Shown: piece after piece, positions 1 to 6,380 of the stretch | How positions within the stretch are numbered: position 1 is the stretch's first letter | How the letters are laid out: every line of letters begins with the position of its first letter | Position numbers and translations under genes: made by a program | Notes under the pieces: generated by a model | Seen by the model: only the letters and a program-made list of their open reading frames with translations | What the model was told of the DNA's origin: nothing | The model's database searches: none | Assembly: GCA_044228625.1 (NCBI GenBank) | Contig: JBGAUM010000021.1 | Coordinates: forward strand, 1-35,735 | Direction: 5' to 3' | DNA length: 35,735 nucleotides | DNA from: UKL13-2 sp044228625 | Lineage (GTDB): Bacteria > Pseudomonadota > Gammaproteobacteria > Burkholderiales > Usitatibacteraceae

Positions 1-408
1 TCGCGCCGCTTCCGAATGGAAATCCAGCCGCAGCTGGTGCTCCTGCAAAAGACCTTGCTGCAAATCGAGGGCCTTGGCCGCCAGCTGTACCCGAAACTCG
101 ACCTGCGCCCCGTGGCGCAACCGATCCTCAGGCGCTGGATGGACGAGCAGATCGGCTGGCGCGGGGTGGTGAAGCAACTGAGGCACGAGGCGCCGCAATG
201 GGCCGGCATGATCCCGCAACTGCCGCGCCTGGTGCACCGCGCGCTTGAAAACAATCCCACCCAGCAGTTGGCCGACATTCGCAAGGCGATCGAGGACCTC
301 GACCGCACGCAGCGCTTTCAATCGACCGTGCTTCTGGTGCTGATGATCCTGCTCGCCGCTGTGGCGGGAATGTATTTCTATCTGTTGTTCTTTTATCCTT
401 TGACTTAG
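1..408 (+). CDS. ubiB: UbiB, ubiquinone biosynthesis ABC1-family kinase-like protein (C-terminal part only)
   Basis: The window opens inside this gene; the frame is open from base 1 and ends at 408. What remains is about 135 residues beginning SRRFRMEIQPQLVLLQKTLL, which matches the distal part of UbiB, including the QPQLVLLQKTL and GxGRQLYPxLD stretches I recognise from this family. A hydrophobic C-terminal segment (about residues 106-130 of the visible part) fits the membrane anchor of UbiB. UbiB is an atypical kinase/ATPase needed for aerobic ubiquinone synthesis at the inner membrane. The kinase core lies upstream of the window and cannot be checked. The symporter gene follows after 19 bases, so the two may be co-transcribed. 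Confidence 0.9.
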   Translation, partial: SRRFRMEIQPQLVLLQKTLLQIEGLGRQLYPKLDLRPVAQPILRRWMDEQIGWRGVVKQLRHEAPQWAGMIPQLPRLVHRALENNPTQQLADIRKAIEDLDRTQRFQSTVLLVLMILLAAVAGMYFYLLFFYPLT

Positions 409-427
409 GCACTTCCGGAGTCCTTCC

Positions 428-1894
428 ATGCTTGTCACCGCGGTCCTCATTTACCTTGCCGTGTCCATTGGTATCGGCCTCTACGCCGCCAAGTTCGTGT
501 CCAGTTCCAAGGACTACCTTGTGGCGGGACGGAGCCTTCCCTTGTATGTGAATGTAGCCACCGTGTTTGCCACCTGGTTCGGGGCCGAAACGGTGTTGTC
601 GATTTCGGCAACCTTCGTCAAAGATGGCATGGGCGGCATCCCCGGCGACCCGTTTGGCGCGACGTTCTGCCTGATTTTCGTGGCGATCTTCTTTGCCAAG
701 GCGTTTTACCGGTTTGACCTGCTGACGATCGGCGATTTCTACAAGAAGCGCTACGGCAAGGGCGTGGAGGTGTTGACCAGTCTGGCGGTCACGATCTCCT
801 ACCTGGGTTGGACCTCCGCGCAATTGACCGCGCTGGGCATTGTGTTCAATTCTCTTTCCGGCGGCTCCATTTCGCTGACCCAGGGCATTCTGCTGGGTTC
901 AGTTGTCGTGTTGATCTACACCACCTTTGGCGGCATGTGGTCGGTCGCTTTGACGGACTTGTTCCAGTCTGCCGTCATCATCGTAGGCCTCATCATCATC
1001 GCGTGGATGGTGTCAGATTCCGTAGGAGGCGTGGGCAGGGTCATTTCGCATGCGGCGGACAATGGCAAATTCCAGTTCTGGCCCACGGGCGGATCGAAGG
1101 AGTGGCTGGCGTTTGTGGCGGCCTGGGCGACCTTTGCGATCGGTTCGATTCCCCAGCAGGACGTGTTCCAGCGCGTGACCTCGGCCAAAGATGAAAAGAC
1201 CGCCGTGCGCGGATCGCTCCTGGGGGGCTTGCTCTATTTCTGCATGGCCTTTGTGCCGATCTTCATCGCCTACTCGGCGCTGATGCTCGACACCAAGATG
1301 GTCGAATCGCTCCTCAATCAAGGTGCACGCGAAGTGCAGTTGATCCTGCCCAATTTCGTGCTGACTCACATGCCGATCTTCGCGCAGATCCTGTTTTTTG
1401 GTGCCTTGCTTTCAGCCATTCTTTCTACGGCGTCAGGCGCATTGCTGGCCCCGACCGCCCTGTTCACGGAAAACGTCATTCGCCCGCTATTCGGCCAGCA
1501 CATGTCGGACAAACGCTTCCTGTTGCTGCTGCGCATCACATTGGTGGTGTTTACTTCGGCGGTGCTGGTGTTTGCGCTGAACAACACCAGCACCATGTAC
1601 GAAATGGTGCAAAACGCCTACAAAGTCACGCTGGTGGGGGCGTTTGTGCCCTTGGCGGCCGGGATTTTCTGGAAACGCGCCACCACGCAAGGCGCATTGC
1701 TGTCAGCGCTGGCGGGCCTGACAGTCTGGGCCTTGTGCGAAGCGTTCTACGCTGAGGCGGTGATGCCCACGCAGTTCAATGGCTTCATTGCTTCATTGAT
1801 CGGCATGGTGGTGGGCTCGCTGGTGCCGCAGCTTATCCGCAATCAGGATTCGATTAACCACCCTCACGGTGGACATCACGGTCATCATGCCTGA
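428..1894 (+). CDS. Sodium:solute symporter (SSS family)
   Basis: This 488-residue protein has about 12-13 hydrophobic segments and reads as a member of the sodium:solute symporter superfamily (PutP/PanF-like). The early stretch SSKDYLVAGRSLP followed by ATWFGAETVLSISA is the typical first loop and helix of the family. The later IPQQDVFQRVTSAKDEKTA loop is also typical. The substrate cannot be told from sequence. The ATG at 428 has a CGGAG ribosome-binding site about nine bases upstream. The extreme C-terminus is histidine-rich (HPHGGHHGHHA), which is unusual and could bind metal, though that is speculation. The gene follows ubiB by 19 bases and ends just before a strong intrinsic terminator, so it closes the transcription unit. 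Confidence 0.88.
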   Translation: MLVTAVLIYLAVSIGIGLYAAKFVSSSKDYLVAGRSLPLYVNVATVFATWFGAETVLSISATFVKDGMGGIPGDPFGATFCLIFVAIFFAKAFYRFDLLTIGDFYKKRYGKGVEVLTSLAVTISYLGWTSAQLTALGIVFNSLSGGSISLTQGILLGSVVVLIYTTFGGMWSVALTDLFQSAVIIVGLIIIAWMVSDSVGGVGRVISHAADNGKFQFWPTGGSKEWLAFVAAWATFAIGSIPQQDVFQRVTSAKDEKTAVRGSLLGGLLYFCMAFVPIFIAYSALMLDTKMVESLLNQGAREVQLILPNFVLTHMPIFAQILFFGALLSAILSTASGALLAPTALFTENVIRPLFGQHMSDKRFLLLLRITLVVFTSAVLVFALNNTSTMYEMVQNAYKVTLVGAFVPLAAGIFWKRATTQGALLSALAGLTVWALCEAFYAEAVMPTQFNGFIASLIGMVVGSLVPQLIRNQDSINHPHGGHHGHHA

Positions 1895-1913
1895 TCTGAC
1901 ACTGGCGACCCGT

Positions 1914-1943
1914 AAAGCCCGCTTTGGCGGGCTTTTTCTTTTT
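1914..1943 (+). terminator. Intrinsic terminator after the symporter gene
   Basis: A perfect 7-bp stem (AGCCCGC at 1916-1922 with GCGGGCT at 1927-1933) encloses a 4-base loop. It extends through AA/TT pairs and runs into TTTTTCTTTTT. It sits 20 bases after the symporter stop codon. Confidence 0.9.
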
Positions 1944-2157
1944 GGGGATCATCCAACTCTCTTTGCAACGGCGTCCCACCGATGACTCGTCGATGGCGAC
2001 TTGCGCCAGACACGCTTTTTGACGTTTCGGTGCCTGAAATTCGCATTTCGTCGCGAACTGGTAGTGAAGTGGACTGCTCACCGTCTAAAGTGGAACCCAT
2101 TGAAACACCCCACCCATTGCCCACTTGGCCTTCTTGGCGGGGCAGCAGGAGAAAAGC

Positions 2158-2367
2158 ATGAAAACCAGCAAAGACAACCTTTTGATGAGCACCCTGGTCG
2201 CCGCCATGGTGACGTTTGCCTCCGCCGGGGCGATCGATTCAGCCATTGGCACCACGGAGCCGGATTCGACCCTTGCCCCGGCTGGCGCGCAAGCTGCGGT
2301 GCGGCCAACCGCCACTGACGTGCCGTCGGTTGTGGTGGTCGCCCCGCGCAACACCCGCATCGTCTGA
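2158..2367 (+). CDS. Small exported or membrane protein of unknown function (69 aa)
   Basis: I do not recognise this protein. The start at ATG 2158 (MKTSKDNLLM) is chosen because an AGGAGA ribosome-binding site lies about five bases before it; an in-frame TTG at 2125 has no such support. Residues 8-24 (LLMSTLVAAMVTFASAG) are hydrophobic after a Lys-containing N-terminus, which fits a signal peptide or a single membrane segment. The rest is rich in Ala, Thr, Pro and Val and ends VVVVAPRNTRIV, with no Cys. The gene stands alone between two intrinsic terminators (1914-1943 and 2464-2497), so it is a separate transcription unit. The strong ribosome-binding site and the clean isolation are the main reasons to believe it is real. 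Confidence 0.6.
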   Translation: MKTSKDNLLMSTLVAAMVTFASAGAIDSAIGTTEPDSTLAPAGAQAAVRPTATDVPSVVVVAPRNTRIV

Positions 2368-2463
2368 TTCACCCACCGTTTTTGTTGAACGGGCCCTTGG
2401 CCGCGAAGGGCGCAAAACGTCCGTTCATACAGGCTCCCTAGTCGATACCTCCCTCGACTCTTC

Positions 2464-2497
2464 GCCCGGTGACCGCAAGGAAACCGGGCTTTTTTTT
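2464..2497 (+). terminator. Intrinsic terminator after the 69-aa small gene
   Basis: A 7-bp stem (GCCCGGT at 2464-2470 with ACCGGGC at 2483-2489) has a 12-base loop and is followed by eight Ts. It closes the small gene at 2158-2367. Confidence 0.88.
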
Positions 2498-2509
2498 ACC
2501 AACCCGTGG

Positions 2510-2573
2510 TGATGAAGTAAACGCAATTGAACGTGATGTAGTTCACTGACTCTTTTGGCTGCGTTTGTCATCA
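2510..2573. repeat. Imperfect inverted repeat upstream of the 55-aa small gene
   Basis: The left arm at 2510-2525 (TGATGAAGTAAACGCA) and the right arm at 2560-2573 (TGCGTTTGTCATCA) are complementary over 6 plus 7 bases with a small bulge. Nested inside is a smaller TGAAC/GTTCA hairpin (2528-2532 with 2541-2545). It lies between the 2464-2497 terminator and the small gene at 2628. It could be a protein-binding site or a structured leader; nothing here decides which. Confidence 0.45.
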
Positions 2574-2627
2574 TTTCGCCATCTTCAACGTTCATCATTC
2601 AATCACCCCAAACACCGAGAGCACATC

Positions 2628-2795
2628 ATGAAGCCGCAACGCGAACCGCAAACCCTCACCCTGCCCGGCGCCCCCAGCCTGCTGCAGTGGCTCAAGGCGG
2701 GACGCGAACAAGGTGCGGTCTCGCTCTCTCGCCGGCCGGGTCTGGCATCGCGCTGGAAATCCAGCGACCGCGTGGCCATCGCGGGACGCAGCTGA
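2628..2795 (+). CDS. Small basic protein of unknown function (55 aa)
   Basis: The ATG at 2628 begins MKPQREPQTLTLPGAPSLLQ. It is followed by a short helix-like stretch (LLQWLKAGREQGAVSLSRRPG) and ends RVAIAGRS. The protein is strongly basic, soluble, and lacks Cys or an obvious signal peptide. I do not recognise a family. An in-frame ATG at 2565 exists, but the stretch it adds looks non-coding, and a weak GAGAGC purine run lies about seven bases before 2628. The gene follows an inverted repeat at 2510-2573 and precedes the sensor kinase by 110 bases. It is short enough to be a chance reading frame in high-GC DNA, so confidence is moderate. Confidence 0.45.
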   Translation: MKPQREPQTLTLPGAPSLLQWLKAGREQGAVSLSRRPGLASRWKSSDRVAIAGRS

Positions 2796-2870
2796 ATCGC
2801 CCCCGTTTTTCGGCCTTCGCGCCTTTGGCGCATCCCAAGCCCGTTTTTCCGCACCTTGTCCTGACGACGT

Positions 2871-2899
2871 TTGATTGAGTCGCAGGCGGCCGCTATGCT
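2871..2899 (+). promoter_or_regulatory. Sigma-70-type promoter of the sensor kinase gene, probably leaderless
   Basis: A TTGATT -35 element (2871-2876) and a TATGCT -10 element (2894-2899) are separated by exactly 17 bases. The expected start point, 7 bases past the -10, is position 2906, the A of the kinase start codon. No ribosome-binding site can fit in between. Confidence 0.6.
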
Positions 2900-2905
2900 G
2901 CGGTC

Positions 2906-3970
2906 ATGTCTGCGATTCAATTCCTGCTAAGAAGCCTGTCCTGGAAGCGCCTGGTGCTTTCGGCGGTGATGACCATGCTGGCGACGCTCATCGTCATCCC
3001 GTATTTCGCGTCCGGCACCAAGTTCTTCTATCTGTGGGCGCGCTTGTTCGTGGTGGGCGTCGTCATGCTGCTGGGCTACGAGTTGGCCGGAGTGCTTCAC
3101 AGGCGCTGGCAGCGGCCTGGACTCAAGCTGGTGCAACTCCAGATGGCCTCGCTGGTCGTGTTTTCCATTCTCGGGACGATCGCCTCGGGCCTGCTCATCG
3201 GCCGGTCCGTCAACGACATGATCAATGTCGAGCCGATCTTCTGGGGAATGGTCATCTTTACCGCCGTGGGCATCAGCGTCGGCATCCTGACCGCCACGGT
3301 GCTGGTGTATCGCGAACAGGCAGCCCGGGCGGCGGCGGATGCGGCACAAGCGGACGCGCAAAAACACGAATTGGAGAAGCAGGTCCTGGAAGCGCGGCTC
3401 AAGCTCATGCAGGCGCAAATCGAGCCCCATTTCCTGTTCAACACGCTGGCCAACGTCCAGCACCTGGTGGAAGCAAACCCACCCTTGGCCGGCAAGACCT
3501 TGGAGAGCCTGATCACCTATTTGCGCGCTGCGCTGCCGGAAATGCGCGAAGGTGGCACGACCCTGGGGCGTGAGGCCCGCTTGGCAAAGGCCTATCTTGA
3601 AATCCAGCAGACTCGCATGGGCGCACGCCTGGCGTTTTCTGTTGAAGTACCACCGGCACTGAATGATTTGCCATTTCCGCCCATGATGTTGATGACGCTG
3701 GTGGAGAATGCCATCAAGCACGGCATCGATCCGATGCAACAGGGCGGCGAAATCCGGGTGGGCGCATCGCGCGACGGGGCCGACGCGCTCATGGTGTCGG
3801 TGGCGGACAATGGACAAGGCTTGGCCAGTTGGTCGAACACCGGGATCGGCCTGCAGAATATCCGCGAAAGGTTGCACGCATTGTTTGGTCGTCAGGCCAA
3901 GTTGCTTCTGGAGGAAAATTCCCCCCGGGGTGTCATTGCCAAGATTCGCATCCCTGTCGAGAAGGTTTGA
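2906..3970 (+). CDS. LytS/YehU-type membrane sensor histidine kinase
   Basis: This 354-residue inner-membrane kinase phosphorylates its partner regulator in response to an unknown signal. Four hydrophobic segments (about residues 16-32, 41-62, 79-99 and 111-134) are followed by a charged coiled-coil linker (136-168). The His_kinase domain begins with the phospho-acceptor motif IEPHFLFNTLANVQ, with His175 the likely acceptor. The ATP-binding half shows the N box (LVENAIKHG, residues 265-273), DNGQG (301-305) and TGIGLQNIRERL (312-323), so it looks catalytically complete. No periplasmic sensor domain is present; the signal is probably sensed in the membrane. The regulator gene follows, with a TGATG overlap if its upstream start is used. 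The promoter at 2871-2899 suggests leaderless translation. Confidence 0.9.
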   Translation: MSAIQFLLRSLSWKRLVLSAVMTMLATLIVIPYFASGTKFFYLWARLFVVGVVMLLGYELAGVLHRRWQRPGLKLVQLQMASLVVFSILGTIASGLLIGRSVNDMINVEPIFWGMVIFTAVGISVGILTATVLVYREQAARAAADAAQADAQKHELEKQVLEARLKLMQAQIEPHFLFNTLANVQHLVEANPPLAGKTLESLITYLRAALPEMREGGTTLGREARLAKAYLEIQQTRMGARLAFSVEVPPALNDLPFPPMMLMTLVENAIKHGIDPMQQGGEIRVGASRDGADALMVSVADNGQGLASWSNTGIGLQNIRERLHALFGRQAKLLLEENSPRGVIAKIRIPVEKV

Positions 3971-4062
3971 TGGCCCTCCCGGCAAGCGCAGTTGGCGACA
4001 GCTCTTTGGTTCCCCATTTCGTCGCGCCGAAACCCAGGACGCTACCCCATGAGATCGATTCC

Positions 4063-4842
4063 ATGACTTCCCCGACCGCAATCCTGGCTGACGATGAACC
4101 CCTGCTGCGGGACATGCTGAGGACCAAGCTCCAAAAGCTTTGGCCCGAGCTTTCCATCGTGGCGGAGGCAACCAACGGCGCGGAAGCCTTGCAGCACTTC
4201 GAGGCCATGGATCCGGACATCATGTTCCTCGATATCCACATGCCAGTGATGACCGGACTGGAAGCTGCGCGCCTGATCGGCAAAGGCCGGTCAAAACGTG
4301 TGCAAATGGTGTTCATCACGGCCTTCGACCAGCACGCCGTGGAAGCGTTCGAACGGGGCGCCATCGACTATGTGTTGAAGCCTTTTAATGAGGGGCGACT
4401 CGCGGAGACGGTCGAACGCCTGAAGGAACGGCTGGCAGCGCCCGCTGAGGAGGAGGGCACCGAACTGACCCAGGTCTTGCGTCAATTGACTGCCCAGCTT
4501 ACCGGGGGCGAGGCGGGATACCTCAAGTGGGTCAAGGCCAGTGTGGGCCAAACCGTGCGCTTGATCGCCGTGGACGAAATCGTCTATTTCCAGTCCGACG
4601 AAAAATACACGCGGGTCGTGATGGAGGATGGCGAGGTCCTTATCCGTAAGCCGATCAAGGAATTGCTGGCCGAGCTGGATCCCAACCAGTTTTGGCAGAT
4701 TCACCGAGCCACCATCGTCAACACCAAGGCCATCGCCGGTGTGGTCCGGGGACTGCGCGATCAAGCTGATCTCAAGCTCAAGTCGCGGCCGGAAACCCTG
4801 ACCGTCAGCCGGAATTTCACGCACCTGTTCAAGCAAATGTAG
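4063..4842 (+). CDS. LytTR-family response regulator (REC-LytTR)
   Basis: This 259-residue regulator has an N-terminal receiver domain (about 1-120) with the acidic pair Asp10/Asp11, phospho-acceptor Asp57 (MFLDIHMP), Thr86 and Lys106 (LKPF). Its C-terminal LytTR DNA-binding domain spans about 155-259 and includes VDEIVYFQSDEKYTRV and FWQIHRATIVN. It is the evident partner of the kinase just upstream. The start at 4063 (MTSPTAILADDEP) gives a standard receiver N-terminus. An in-frame ATG at 3970, overlapping the kinase stop as TGATG, would add 31 residues and would allow translational coupling. LytTR regulators bind paired direct repeats; I did not find a convincing target nearby. Confidence 0.9.
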   Translation: MTSPTAILADDEPLLRDMLRTKLQKLWPELSIVAEATNGAEALQHFEAMDPDIMFLDIHMPVMTGLEAARLIGKGRSKRVQMVFITAFDQHAVEAFERGAIDYVLKPFNEGRLAETVERLKERLAAPAEEEGTELTQVLRQLTAQLTGGEAGYLKWVKASVGQTVRLIAVDEIVYFQSDEKYTRVVMEDGEVLIRKPIKELLAELDPNQFWQIHRATIVNTKAIAGVVRGLRDQADLKLKSRPETLTVSRNFTHLFKQM

Positions 4843-4870
4843 CGTCGACTTCGGATTGCCCGAAGGCAGA

Positions 4871-4879
4871 TGGGATAAT
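4871..4879 (+). promoter_or_regulatory. Extended -10 promoter element before hemE
   Basis: TGGGATAAT fits an extended -10 (TG, one base, then GATAAT at 4874-4879). No -35 hexamer with good spacing is visible. The predicted start near 4886 gives a leader of about 37 bases. Confidence 0.45.
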
Positions 4880-4922
4880 GGGCGCCTCGCGCCATTGCCG
4901 CGCGCCGCCCCCTTGAGTCTGC

Positions 4923-5993
4923 ATGACCGCCGCACTAAAAAACGACGTTTTCCTGCGCGCCCTGATGCGCCAGCCAACCCCCTATACGCCGATCTGGATC
5001 ATGCGACAGGCCGGGCGTTACCTGCCCGAGTACAACGCGACGCGAAAGCGCGCCGGCAGCTTTCTGGGACTGGCGAAAAGTCCGGACTACTGCACGGAAG
5101 TCACGTTGCAGCCGCTCGATCGTTTCCCGTTGGACGCCGCCATTTTGTTTTCGGACATTCTGACAGTGCCTGATGCGATGGGGCTGGGACTTTATTTTGC
5201 GGAAGGTGAAGGCCCGAAATTCGAGCGCACCGTACGCAATGAAGCCCAGGTCAACGCATTACCCATTGCAGACCTTAACTCGCTGCGCTACGTTTTTGAC
5301 GCCGTGCGCCAGATTCGCGTTGCCCTCGATGGGCGTGTACCTTTGATTGGATTTTCGGGAAGCCCCTTTACCTTGGCGTGCTACATGATCGAGGGGGGCG
5401 GGTCGGATGATTTTCGGACCACCAAGTCATTGATGTATTCGCGCCCGGATGTGTTCCATGCGTTGTTGAAGAAGAACGCGCAAAGCGTGACGGCGTATCT
5501 CAATGCGCAGATTGAGGCGGGTGCCCAGGCCGTCATGTTGTTCGACACTTGGGGTGGCGCGCTTTCGCATGACGCCTATCAGGTGTTCTCGTTGGCCTAT
5601 GCCCGTGAGGTGTTGAATGGCGTCACGCGCGAACGCGAGGGGCGCATGATTCCACGCATCTTTTTCACCAAAGGCGGCGGCCTTTGGTTGGAGTCGATGG
5701 CGGATGCGGGAGCGGACGCCTTGGGTCTCGACTGGACGGTGTCGATTGCGGATGCCAAGAAACGCGTGGGCCATCGCGTGGCATTACAAGGCAATCTCGA
5801 TCCGGCCGTGCTGTTTGCCGATATTCCGGCGATTGAGCAAGCCGCTGCAAAAATCATCAATGATTTCGGGTCGGACGGCAATCCGAACGGCCATGTTTTC
5901 AATCTGGGCCATGGCATTTCCCAGTTCACCCCGCCGGACCATGTCAAAGCGCTTGTTCACGCGGTACACCGCGCCTGCGCGCGGGTTTGCTGA
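4923..5993 (+). CDS. hemE: Uroporphyrinogen decarboxylase
   Basis: HemE removes the four acetate carboxyls of uroporphyrinogen III to give coproporphyrinogen III in cytoplasmic haem synthesis. The protein is 356 residues, close to the usual 350-360. The signature PIWIMRQAGRYLPEY (residues 23-37) holds the conserved Arg residues that bind the substrate carboxylates. FSDILTVPDAMGLGL (about 79-93) contains the essential Asp. GFSGSPFTLACYMIEGGG and the C-terminal FNLGHGISQFTPPDHV are also family hallmarks. No disruption is visible. The gene is followed by about 387 bases before priA; the same gene order occurs in many betaproteobacteria. Confidence 0.97.
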   Translation: MTAALKNDVFLRALMRQPTPYTPIWIMRQAGRYLPEYNATRKRAGSFLGLAKSPDYCTEVTLQPLDRFPLDAAILFSDILTVPDAMGLGLYFAEGEGPKFERTVRNEAQVNALPIADLNSLRYVFDAVRQIRVALDGRVPLIGFSGSPFTLACYMIEGGGSDDFRTTKSLMYSRPDVFHALLKKNAQSVTAYLNAQIEAGAQAVMLFDTWGGALSHDAYQVFSLAYAREVLNGVTREREGRMIPRIFFTKGGGLWLESMADAGADALGLDWTVSIADAKKRVGHRVALQGNLDPAVLFADIPAIEQAAAKIINDFGSDGNPNGHVFNLGHGISQFTPPDHVKALVHAVHRACARVC

Positions 5994-6380
5994 TCCGGGC
6001 TTGTCAAGAAAATTTTTTTGCGGTGTTGCGTCCACGCCCCTTGCTTATTCACAGAAAGCATGATCAAGCGATTTAGCCGCGAGCTTTGAGACGTCATCGT
6101 ACGAATACGCTGCAACCCATTGATTTGTTGAAAATTTATTTCCGGTTGGCTACTTCGCTTTCATCTGAGGACATCCCCGATCATTCGGTTTACCCTTGGG
6201 AAACCCAATTCATGCACAAAGATATCCACAGGGTGGAAAACCATATCTGGTGCGGGGTTTTCGGCAAAGTCGGACCAAACTCCACGCCTGCCGTGGGGCT
6301 GGCGTCGAGGCCCGGCTTTGGGCGCCGTTTGCACACTCATTCGGGGGTTTCGGGCCGTGGCGGGCGATAGGGAAGGCAAG
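5994..6380. other. Intergenic region between hemE and priA
   Basis: This 387-base stretch holds no convincing gene. It is more AT-rich than its surroundings around 6120-6145. One site, ATATCCACA at 6222-6230, differs from the DnaA box TTATCCACA by one base. No clear terminator follows hemE. If priA starts at the alternative codons 6318 or 6357, the gap is shorter. Confidence 0.5.

Noticed and set aside
2927..4171. 414-codon open frame on the minus strand
   Set aside because: Antisense to the sensor kinase and regulator, with no domain-like sequence.
4849..4865. Hairpin CTTCGG/CCGAAG after the LytTR gene as a terminator
   Set aside because: Only 6 bp and followed by purines, not Ts.
6222..6230. 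Replication origin near priA
   Set aside because: Only one imperfect DnaA box and no dnaA, dnaN, rpmH or repeat cluster nearby.
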